A DNA stretch of 64,000 bases from Larix kaempferi (lineage: Eukaryota > Streptophyta > Pinopsida > Pinales > Pinaceae), in NCBI GenBank assembly GCA_027924585.1, contig BSBM01000076.1:2308501-2372500 (forward strand), written 5' to 3'. Position 1 is the stretch's first letter. Each line of letters begins with the position of its first letter. Positions 46,410 to 57,444 of the stretch are shown here, piece by piece. Position numbers and translations under genes: made by a program. The notes under the pieces were generated by a model. The model saw only the letters and a list, made by a program, of their open reading frames with translations. It was not told the DNA's origin and searched no databases.

Positions 46410-49400
46410 TGTTATCACACAACTTGTAGTTGTCCCTAAAGGTATCCCATCCGGGACGGTAGAGGAGATGGACAACTAAAGAAGTGACCCAAGAGATGCA
46501 ACGGTTCCCAATGCAAGTTGGGTGTCACGATAACCGAGGCACTCTTCACTTTAGATCAAGAAGAATCAAGACCAAGGGGGAGACCCTTGCCAATCAAAGA
46601 AGATTAGCTAACACAAAGGTTCCTAGGGAAATGTGTAAGTTAGGTTATGGAAACCAATCCATGAGTTGGATTAAGTGGACCCAAGAGTTTAAGTGTGGTT
46701 GAAGAGGCTTGGGATGTGACAAGTGTTTCAACAAATGAATGACTAAGGCCACTTATTGAGGCTCAAATTAATTAGATCTAGTACCATGAAAAGCCACATG
46801 TGGGGCCCACTCCTTAAAATAGGGAAAATGGTCCAAATGGAGCCCACAAGGTTCGATTAGGGAAAAAATGGCACTAAGTGGGTGAGATGAGGTAGATCTA
46901 TGGATCTAAGACAAGATAGACAATACCCACATATGGGATGTAGCAAATGACACTAACCCCAAGGAGTGTGAATTGCCCAAGGGAGAATAGTGCCTTGAGA
47001 TGAGGGGGCAAATGGAGTCCAAATTATGCCAAAATGTAGATCGGGGTAGATTAGGCAATTATCAAAGTGGGTTTTAAGTGGCATGCCCCAATATGAGCTA
47101 CATGTCCATAAATCTATGGTTGAAAATGCATCACTCAATGACCCAAGTGGGGCACGCCCTCAAAATGAGGAATGGTGTCCACAAGGCAAAAATCAAAGAA
47201 GTGAAGCACTAGGGGTAGGTTATCAAGGTAGACAAATGCAAATCAAGTGGGATCTCACCTACCCACGTCTCGGAAGTAGCAAAACTCACCCTCCCAAGGA
47301 GTGCAACCTCACCCAAGGAAGACTAAGTGCTCTTGGAAAAGGGTCAAATGGAGGCCAATCACCACCAAACTATAGATCCGAATTGCCGTGGCTACTATAG
47401 AGGTGGTTTTCAATATTATCCCCAAAGCCAAGCTAGATCCAAGTAGATCTAGGAAAAAGTAAAAATGAGGGTTTTGATTTTAAGGGTTTGATGACCAATG
47501 AAGAAGAAGAGTAGATCTAGGTACATACCTTGCAGAACATACCTCAAATGTTTGTGGCCACTTTGCAAATTGATAGCATTCCCCTATGTGTATATTCAAG
47601 AGTGAGATCTAGTGCTCCAAGCCAAAACGTCCTCCTCCAAGGATGGCCAAATCGTCCTCCTCCTACAAGACAAAATCAAGTGAAACAAGCCAAGTAAGAA
47701 AATTATGAAAATGATGAAGAGATGTAATAGAAAGCATCAACCATGTCACAAAGATACAATAATGATACTCCCTGTCACAAAGATCAACCCAAGAGAAGAT
47801 ATGTGAGTCCCTTCAATTATAACCTCCTTCAAATCGTCCTCCTCTTTCCCAAGATCCACAATGAGATACTGTATATTCAAAGTGCAAAAGAATTCATCAA
47901 GACAATAGAAGTATTCTATTCCAATCTTCAAGAGCTCCAAAGGTCATTACAATGAGGGGGTTCTCCTCCTTATATAGGATAATAAAGACCAAAACCCTAG
48001 ATCTCAAAACCACTTTTTGAAGTGAGTGGTTGAGATTAAAAGATCTCAAAATCTAATCAATGGCTAAGATGAGCCAATACATAATATCACATGGATCACT
48101 CGAAAGAGGGATGACGTCATAGCTAAAAGTGACTAAGTGAGGGTGACGTCAGCCTCCAAAAGGGGCTAAAATACATGGGCCCACCAAATATGACATAGAC
48201 ATGACTCAAGAAGCTCATGGTGGGGCTAGGAGGCATAATGGTATAATGGTAAAATCAAGTGGCTTGACCACCCCCTTCAGACACAACGCCCTAGGCAAAG
48301 ACTGGCCTCCAAGCCTCTGTTGGATAGGCTAGGTCAGCATGCCCAAAACTGGTCATCAGGTGGATAACTGCATCTATCATCATCAAAAGTGCCCTGAACT
48401 GAAATATAAGTGTCTCAATGGATCCAGAAGACTTAAATCTACTGAAAATGTGTACTCATACACCATGGGTTGACCTGAGGGGTCAACATTAGGGTCCACC
48501 ATATCCAGACAATGTAAAATATGATGATCTGGAAATAATAATAAAACTGCCGAACTGCATCAACCATCATCTGAAGCATATGTCCACCATATGGAGTCAT
48601 CAACAAGAGTATGTGGCACCATCAATCATCATCCATAAGCATACATGGCCCACATCATCACGGATCCCAAGAATGACCATGGTCAAACTATGTTTGACTA
48701 GGTCAATATATAACCAAGAACAAGATTATGACAAAGACTAAGACATGTTCCTTTAGATCATATTCACAACTTAACTTAAAGTATAAAGATCATTCCATGG
48801 CAGTTTAATACATGTATACAATTAGTGTTATTTATATTTTACTTGCACAAAAGCTTCAATGATGGACTCACCCATCTGACATGGTCTAACTACTAGCTAA
48901 GGTTGAAGGCTAAGACAAGGTTGGGCAAAGGGGATGACTTGACCAAACTCAACTAGGTGACACTTTGGTGGAGAAAATGACAAAGGGAAGGGCGGTGCCT
49001 CATAAATGGATAAGTTGTTTAGAGAGTATTTATTCAACTTAGGCATCATGTATACATCAAGCTGATCTAGGTTCATTAGGATCATTCATTTCATTTCCAT
49101 GGCCTTTTTGGCCTATATGACCCCTTTGGGATTTCACATGTGCTAAGAAGCCCAACTAATCGCAGCTTGCATCCAGAGCATATTCACATATACAAGGTCA
49201 ACAATAATAGATATAACTTTTGAGTAACATTTGCTTTTTGGACCTTTTTTATACTCTTCGAGGAGTATTTTAGCAATTAATTGCTCTTGCCCTTTACTCA
49301 CGTGTGTTTAAAAACACATTCTAGAGTTTACAGTTTCCATGGGCGTATATATAAAGATTTCCAATATAGGTAGTACATGAGCTATCGGTTTTAGCCAAGA

Positions 49401-50209
49401 ACATCTCAAGTGACTAGGGGGAGTTCTGCACAGTGCCAAACATCGGGACAACCGACTAGAATGATTTAGGCATACAATCCAACTCACCAAAAGCGAGTTT
49501 TGTCACCAACTCAGAGCCAAGACACAAACCAAACATGGATGCGGTCCAACACAAAGGTAGAAATGGGGAAGTCCTCAGTATCATGAAGTCAAGAAGGCAA
49601 GTCAAAGGTGAAAGCCAAGTAAGGAAGGTCATGGATGGATGGAGTGAAATGAATGTGGTGCCTAAGCTAGCAGACAAGAATGTCAAGTAAGACCATATCT
49701 ATGCTCACAGGAGGGTAATGAAACCGGTGAGTATTGTCAGAAAACCTAAGTGTGCAAGTAATACATCCAATTTATATTTATAACATCATTTGGGATATTT
49801 CATTTTATTTTAAATAGTACTGCCATGTCCTAAATCATATACCAATTCAATGCTATGAAGATGACTAAAACAACAAGATAATAATCCAAAGGCAATAATC
49901 AGATGCCCATAAGTCATATCATATCATAATAATCATCAATAAACATTTGAAACACTGCTGTAATATAATCACTGGGCACTGAACTGAAACTGTATGGAAC
50001 AAAGGGTCACATCGATCATCAAATCTAAGCTCTGAAGGCTCAGCCTTGGCACAAGGTCTAACAAAACTCTGGTACAATACATTGCTCTGATCCATGAGTG
50101 ATCACAAATAACAAGCTCATCATAGCCAATCTTTGTAAAATCCAAGCTCTGAAAAGCGTAGATATCTGGTCAGCGAGAATAGCAGCCCAGCTTCTATGGT
50201 GTGATAACA
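46410..50209 (-). mobile_element. 5' LTR of element C
   Basis: TGTTATCA next to the primer-binding site on the left, TGATAACA on the right, 3800 bp, no insertion. Compared with the 3' LTR it lacks a few hundred bases around 48240 (between the AGGAGGCAT and GGTAAAATCAAGTGGC blocks) and some shorter stretches. Confidence 0.92.
47968..48151 (-). promoter_or_regulatory. LTR promoter of element C (5' LTR copy)
   Basis: TATA box CCTATATAAGG at 47968-47978 with TGACGTCA palindromes at 48112-48119 and 48144-48151, identical spacing to the 3' LTR. This is the copy that would have driven transcription of the element. Confidence 0.65.
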
Positions 50210-51072
50210 GGGCCCACTAGGTGAAGATCAAGGTAAAATGACACTCGGGGGTTTGCTATGATGTCGATCTATGGATTTATGAAATAAGAAGCAATACCCA
50301 CATGTGGGATGTAGCGAATGGCCACTTACCCAAGGAGTGCGACTTTCTCAAGAGAGGACTAGTGCCTTAGATCGATGGGCAAATGGAGTCAGATGTCCAC
50401 CAAACTTTAGATTGGGAATGTTGTATTGATTATTAAGGTGGGTTTTAATTATTAAGCCCAAATATTTGCTAGATCCAAGTAGATCTGAAAAATAAAAAAT
50501 GCAAGGGTTTTGACTTTTACGGTTTAAATGACCAATGGATATTAATGCATAGAACTAGATACATACCTTGTAGAACAAACTTCAAAAGCTTGTGGCCACT
50601 TTGGAAATTGATAATTTTCCCCTGTGTGTATATTCAAGAGTGAGATCCAAAGCTCCAAGTGAAATCGCACTTCGTCCAAGTTGGCTAATTCGCCCTCCTC
50701 CTGCAAGAAAAGATTTGTATGAGAATCGATCTAGCGAAAGAATGACAATAATGATGAAAAGATGAAAGAGAAAGCATCAACTATGTCACTAAGATACAAT
50801 AATGATACTCCCTTAGACAAAAGGCCAATCCAAAGGTAAGATACGGGGTTTCTCCACAATAGCGTCCCTCAAAATCGTACTCTTCACCTATTCGGCCTCC
50901 CTGCAGAAAAAACGTTTGAGGCCCCAAGATCCACAAATGATACACAAAGAAAATATTGTATATTCAACTTGCAAAAGAATCCATCAAAACTAGAGAAGAA
51001 GATCTACAAAATAGTATTTTTATTCCAAGTTTGAAGAGCTCCAAAGGTGCCTTTACAATAGGGGGGCCTCTT

Positions 51073-51083
51073 CCTTAAATAGG
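51073..51083 (-). promoter_or_regulatory. TATA-like box in LTR E
   Basis: Minus strand CCTATTTAAGG at the position equivalent to the TATA box of element C. The paired TGACGTCA sites are not preserved in this LTR. Confidence 0.55.
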
Positions 51084-51487
51084 ATGAGGGAGACCAAAAC
51101 CCTAAACCACTTTTGAAAACTAGTGGTGGAGATCAAAATATACATTAATATAATCAACGACTAAGATGAGCCGGTACAAATATGATATGGATCTCTCACA
51201 TGAGGGAGTGCGACCTCACTAAAGGAGATATTAAGAGGGGTGTGCACTACATGGGGGTGGCTAAAAATACAAGTGCCATAATAGATGACCAGGACAAGTG
51301 ATTGGGAGCACATGGTAAGGCTAGGAGGTATTACTTCCCTTCACTAGTATCACCCCATGGCACAATAATATAACATAAGACTCAATGATATGTCCAAGTA
51401 CACAAATGATCAAATCCTGGCCCCATTAGCATAGAGAAGAATGCATCAAATCACATCCTTATGATTGTGTGGACCCCATTGACCGCT

Positions 51488-53888
51488 TGTTGTCTCCCGA
51501 AATGGCATGCGTGCTGTTGAAGCCCAACATGTAACACACCAACTGGATGACAACTCTCTCAGGAGAGAGGCCAATGTCACCACACTCCTCTTCTCTTCGC
51601 TTTAGGTTGGCTCTCCTCCAACTCTAGGGGGGTATCCCTAAGATAGGATCGCTAAGGTAGGTACAATAAATGGGCAAGGTGAATTGAAGAGGCCGCCTTA
51701 GAGAAACAAATGTAACAAAAGATGTATTTTGAATGAATGATGGGAAAGTTGGGAGGATCGATCCTCGAGGGAAGGCTAGTGCCAGTATGTCAGAGGGGCG
51801 AATGGAGTCAAAAGAGATGAAAGGGCCTTGTGTTATATGTGACCGAGAGGGAAAGATGGCATCATTGAGCAAACCCCGCTCAGTTTAGTGTTTGGGAAAC
51901 AGAAATAGTACTTCTTCTTCTCTAGCTGTGGGAGGTGCGCTATGTAAACCAAAAATCAAGATTGCACAATCAAACTAGATTAAATACAAACATTGATACT
52001 TGAATTTGCACGCTCACAAAGGGAAAGAGAAAGCTGGCTGCTAAGAGTTCTTCGCCAAAGGGAAGAAGAAAGCTGGCTGCTAAGAATCCTTCACCTTCCA
52101 ACGTAGTGGATTGTCACCCTTCTATGGCCTCTCACACAATGAAAAGAAAATGCAGAATTTGAAAAGCATTCACATTTATGAAACACTCACAAGTACTGCC
52201 ACACAGAATAGTCAATTTATCCAAAGAATCCCATGACATTTTTCATTAAGTTCATGGGGAGAAAAAGTCCCAAGTTTTTCCATGGTTACAATAGAGAGGG
52301 ATGGCCCCTTAAAAAGACTTTTCAAAAAACTTAAAAAAGTAAATAAAATAATGAAAAAGTGGAAAAAAGTGAATTGGATCCACTTTTTTCTCTACATCGA
52401 CAGCATGACTAACTCTTACAAAATAGAACTCCTACTTTTTAGACGGTTCCAATCCCCACGTAAAAAGAAATCACAAAAATGTAGATTCATCAAGAAGCAA
52501 CCGACATCTACTTGAACATGGCTCCGAGCACACAGGTGCCAATCAAGGTGATTGATCTGATGGTAAAAAGAACGGACAGGTGTTGCTCCACAACATCGTG
52601 ACCTCCGATGAAGAAACTGCAGCGCGCTGTACTAATGATCGCCATTGAGACTATGGACGAGATTTCTTGATTGATCACCGAGCTGGATATTAACTTTTTA
52701 AAACTTGAACTCTGCATAAATCACGCGCCAATGAAGACGGGTCCTTTTGAATGCTGCTACGGCAATAATCTCGACCCGGATCTGTGGGCGATTGATCGAA
52801 ACAATGGCTGCAGCCTCTAGCCATTTTGCGTCTAAGATGGAGTGAATCCGGATTCGTTTCAATAGACGCTGTGCTGATTAATTTTATTGGCCCTCGAGCA
52901 TTAGCATCAAACCTAAATTTCTGAGTCAACAACCAGTTGCCAGTGTAACCTCGGCTGCCAAGGAACCGAAATTTCGTGACCTCTGTCGCTAAGATAAGAC
53001 GCGTGGAACAATTTCTATGCAAACGGTAGCTAAGAATGCGTCTTTCAACTCCTGATGAAAACGTGGATGACGTGACCACCGTGTTGACTAGTTCGTTGAG
53101 CATCGAGCCCTTCCACGACGGCTGCAGGGGTGGGTAGAGGTCATGTTATAAACTCGAGCCTTCAAATCGGTGGTGGCCTCAGCGTAATTTGAGACGCGTT
53201 ATTTCAATAAAAAAAAAACCAAAAAATTGTCGAATTTGTGCATGAACACAATCTCGAAACCGGATGGCCACCAAGCGCCTTCAAGCTTTCTGCAAATAAC
53301 ATTGGCCAAGAACTCTCTTCTCTGCACATCTGGGGCTTGCTACTGTTGTCTCCATGAAAATTTGTAAACATTTTCTACGCACGAGCTCGATTGTAAGCCT
53401 GTTGACTGCATTTTTCATGTCAGACTTTTAAAAATGAATCAAGGTCATGCCTAACAGCCACCAAAGCGGCCTTCTGGAGAAGATGGGCAAGCTCTGCTTC
53501 ATTCCAAACTTTATAGTTAGAACAAATTGCAGACAGACAGCATTCTACAACTCTGTTATTGTAGTTTGTTTCAGCAGTCACCACTTTTTGTGATTCAGCA
53601 GACCACAATTCCTCTGTTAACCCTGTATGTTGAACGCCCAACTGACAATTTCTCAATAATCTGCTTGTTTACACTAGAATCAGGAAGTAGTTCCATTTGC
53701 AGCAGCAAAGATCAAGCTTGATATTGCTTTAGTAATATCCGGAGGATGATCCCTGTAGATGATAGCCACAAAAATAATCTCTTCGCTGAGTGATCAGTGA
53801 CTTGTCTATGCCCAGATCTATTGTGGACAGACAAAGGATGAAGCTGTCCTGAAAACTCAAAAAAGGAAGTGCATTTTGAGGGGTAACA
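51488..53888 (+). mobile_element. Solo LTR of a family 2-like group, 2.4 kb, in LTR E
   Basis: TGTTGTCTCCC to GGGGTAACA, flanked by CCGCT and CTACT. The two differences are transitions of the kind left by cytosine deamination. The sequence on both sides rejoins colinearly with the related plus-strand LTR (58770-58790). The start region has the GCTTTAGGTTGGCTC and GGGGGGTATCCCTAAG blocks of the family. Inside, 52500-53110 is more GC-rich and opens frames (52690-53103 minus) that I do not recognise. Confidence 0.7.
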
Positions 53889-56173
53889 CTACTGCAAAAT
53901 GATCTGGAAGGAGTAGGATACGCAATAGATGACCTCAGAGCAGACCTCATGCCAAAACCTTGCCTCAATTTCCCAAATCGAATTCCTTTATTAACTTTTT
54001 CTTCCATTTTTAATCCTCCTGAAAAACCACCAAACTGCCCACAGCCCACTATCAGGTGCTTGCGCTCAAAAAATGACCGTGCCATCATATTCTGAAGGGG
54101 GGTAATATGGTAAAAACAAGTGGCTGTATCACCCCCTCCCTCTGTAGCGCCCTAGGAAACGACTAGCCTCCAATGCTATAGCTGGACAAGCCACATCAAC
54201 ATGGCCCAACTGGTCAACAAGTGAACAACTGCTCAAATCATGCCCGGGAGTGCTTGAAACTAAAAAATAAGTATCTCAATGGATCTAGAAGACACAAATC
54301 CACTAGAGATGAGTACTCATACACCTGATGGCAACCTATAAGATCATCTGTAGGGTCCACCATACCCAGACAAGTAAAAATATGATGATCTGGAAAAATA
54401 ATAATCATGAAAAACTGCATCAGTCATCATCTGATGTTTGTGCCCATCATATGGAATCATCAAGAGGTATACAAAGGACCATAGATCACATCACATAAAA
54501 AAATTTGTCCATCTCATCACGGATCCCAAGGTTGACCTTGGTCAAACTGATCAAAATATGACCTTGGCCAAAGAGGCCATGCTGCTGCAAGTGCAAATGG
54601 TTAAGACATGCTCTCTAAATCATTTTCATAGCAAGACTCTAAAGTATTAAGCATCATTTCACTGGCAGTTAATAAATAATAATAGGTTAGTTAAATAACT
54701 TACTTTCAAGCAGAATCTCAAGAATATACTCGTTTGTAAACATGACCAAATTGCTAGCAAAGGGTGAAGGCTAAAGATACAAGGCTAGGTTGAATGGGGA
54801 TGACGTGACTGACTTGACGCTGTGATACTTTGGATAAGGGAAATGGTGTTACACAATTAAGCATGTGCTGGACAAAGAATACACAAGGAATGGCAGCGTC
54901 TCACAAATGGGTAAGTTGTTCAGAGAAGTGTTTATTCAACCTTGGAAAAATGTCTACTACTAGAACCGCCGTGAACTAGGTGCCTGACTAACTGTAACTT
55001 GAGGTTCTAGGGGACACTTAGAATTAGCTATCCCTTGCTCCATCTCATATCATAACCCGCAGGCTCAATGAGGAAAATTTCACATAAGGTCTGTAGTCTT
55101 TAGATTTGGCATATATTTAACCACTGCTTTATTTGGACCTTTCACTTCATTTCCTTTTTAGGCCTAATATGACCCCTCTGGGATTTTGCATGTGCTTACA
55201 AGCACAACCAATCGCAGCTTTCATCCGGGGTGCATTTACATTTCATAGCATTGAATTTCATTTCCATTTCATAGCACTTTTCATTGGGCTTTACAAAATA
55301 TAACAATAATTTCCAAATGTAGTACAATTTGCTTAAGGTTTTAATGAACACAACTCAAGCAACTAGGGGGACTTCCGCAAATCAAAACCTCACATCAGGG
55401 CAACCGACTAGAGTGATAAAGGCATAAAATCCAACTTACTAAAAGCAAGTTTTGTTGCCAACTCAGAGCCAAGACACAAAATAAACATGGATGCATGTCC
55501 AACACAGAGGCAAAAGCGGGGAGGTCCTCCATATCACAAGTCAAGGTGTAAGTCAGGGTGAATATCAACAAATGAGGAAGGATGAATGGATGGACGGAGA
55601 CAAGTGGAAATTGTGCCTAGGCTAGCAAGTCAAAGAGACAATAAATGATCATGTTCACATTGATAGGAAGGTAAAGACCAACAAGTATAAAGCAAGAGTT
55701 TCCAAATGTCGGTAATATAATCATGCATATAATCCATAACAACCAATTTCATTTCAATATTAATATACTGCCAGATCATAATTACTATATACCAAGTCAA
55801 TGCTATCAAAATGACCTAAACAACAATGTAATAACATTGATGCACATCATATATATACTGGGTCATATATCAATATCTGTAACTCTGGACCAACTACAAT
55901 CACTGAGAACACTGCATCTGAAACACTGAACACTGCCATGTATCTGTATAGAACAAAAGGTCATATCGGTCATCAAATCTGAGGTCTCAAAGCTCAGCCT
56001 TGGCATAGGGTCTACTAAATGTCTGATATAAAGATGCTCTGATGTGTGAGTGATCATAAATAATGCTGCTGATTATAGCTGATCTCACTGAAAATATGCA
56101 AAGGCAAAGCTCGAAAAAGGGCAGATATCTTCTCTGCTAACATGGTAGCCCAGCTACTATGTATGTGATAACA
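53889..56173 (-). mobile_element. U3 part of LTR E
   Basis: Continuation of LTR E to its terminal TGATAACA. Colinear with 1-1177, 37600-39733 and 48240-50209. No coding content. Confidence 0.8.
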
Positions 56174-56178
56174 GGTGT

Positions 56179-56744
56179 ATACTGTCATCTAATGAATAAA
56201 TTTGCACAAATTCCAAGACTACCAGCATACAAAAGACTCCCTCTTGGGCTGTCTGTAAAGAGTCATGAGCGAGGGCAAGTTTGAAATAATAATTTTAAGT
56301 GGTTGGGTTAAAATCTTAGAGATAGTTGCAACAATGAGTTAATGGAAATGAGTGGAGTGAATGTGTGCCTTAAGTGAAGAAAATTCAAAGTAAGTGCACC
56401 ATAAACTACCATAAAGCTGCAAACAATTTAATCAATGATGACCGATAGGTTCAAAGAGCTAGAACAAAGCATAAAAGTACCAAATCACTTATTTCCCAAG
56501 AGATTGATTGCATCATAGTGAGTCATAGGTGACAGGCTTCCATGGATCTCCTTGCTTGCAATGGAGTTAGTGGTCTGAGGTCTTGGAGATGGAAGAGTAA
56601 AGAGTTGTCCGCTGCTACAAACTGTCTAGAGAAAATAATCTCCAACCCTTACTGTCTTTCTCAAATATGTATATATAGAACCTCAAATTCATCCTAGCTG
56701 CTTGATAAAGTGGAAAGAAAGCTCATTAAGGCAAAAGCTCAACC
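56179..56744. other. Unassigned sequence right of LTR E
   Basis: Continuation of whatever LTR E was inserted into (left side: 24776-26314). AT-rich, no feature recognised. Confidence 0.4.
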
Positions 56745-57440
56745 TGCACACTAGGCATTATTTACTTTTTTGCTTTTGGAATGTTTTTCTTCCCTTGCTG
56801 TTTGACTTTTCTGCTGTTTTAGGATACTTTTCTTCTTTCGTTTTAACAACAACTTTAGACTGTTTAACCTTTCTTTGCATGCAAGGATAATATTCCAAAG
56901 TCAAAATCAAACTTTTAGGCTTTTAAGAAACAATGAAAAATGCCAAATATGCCCAAGAGGTCAAACTAAGTTTTGGAGTGGTAAAACTTAGCATATGGAA
57001 TCAAGTTTTGGAAAGTCAAGGTTGGTAAGAAAGATCACTAATTCACCCCCTATCTCCAGTGCTTAATGTGAGGTGGGCTTTGACAACTCTGGATGTGTGG
57101 TGGGTTTGTTTCATTCACAGTCTTTGATCAGTGTGGCTTTCATATGCACACTAGGCATGATTTCCTTTTTTTCTTTTGGAATGTTTTTCTTCCCTTACTG
57201 TTTGACTTTTCTGCTGTTTTAAGATACTTCTCTTCTTTCCTTTTAACAACAACTTTATACTGTTTACCCTTTCTTTGCATGCAAGGATAGTATTCCAAAG
57301 TCAAAATCAAGCTTTTAGGCTTTTAAGAAACCATGAAAAATGCCAAATATGCCCAAGAGGTTAAACTAAGTTTTGGAGGGGTAAATTTTAGCATATGGAA
57401 TCAAGGTTTGGAAAGTCAAGGTTGGCAAGAATGATCACTA
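56745..57440 (+). repeat. Direct repeat: two ~296-bp copies, 400 bp apart
   Basis: 56745-57040 and 57145-57440 are about nine-tenths identical by eye, both starting TGCACACTAGGCAT and ending AAGATCACTA-like. The 104-bp spacer is unrelated. Copies begin with TG and have CA near the end, but I find no primer-binding site in the spacer and no target duplication. Confidence 0.75.
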
Positions 57441-57444
57441 AGGC

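Larger units (their letters stand above)
26778..50209 (-). mobile_element. Element C: complete gag-only retroelement (family 1) nested in LTR E
   Basis: Two family 1 LTRs (26778-39733 and 46410-50209) surround a primer-binding site, leader, one gag-like gene and a 3' non-coding region. A perfect 5-bp target duplication GGGCC lies outside both LTRs (26773-26777, 50210-50214). The span is inflated by three solo family 2 LTRs and one hAT element. Without them the LTRs are about 4.25 and 3.8 kb and the internal region only about 2.7 kb. There is no protease, reverse transcriptase or integrase, so it is non-autonomous, comparable to the TR-GAG class described in plants. Confidence 0.9.
26315..56173 (-). 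mobile_element. Solo family 1 LTR E, split by element C
   Basis: TGTTATCA at the left, TGATAACA at the right, and a perfect 5-bp target duplication GGTGT on both outer flanks (26310-26314 and 56174-56178). Its own sequence is 26315-26777 and 50215-56173. After removal of the later insertions it is about 4.0 kb, matching the other family 1 LTRs. No internal region remains, so it is a solo LTR, and it is older than everything nested in it. Confidence 0.9.

Noticed and set aside
24776-57440. A full family 2-like LTR enclosing LTR E
   Set aside because: The left start looks right, but I could not find a matching 3' end or target duplication on the right side; kept only as a possible fragment.
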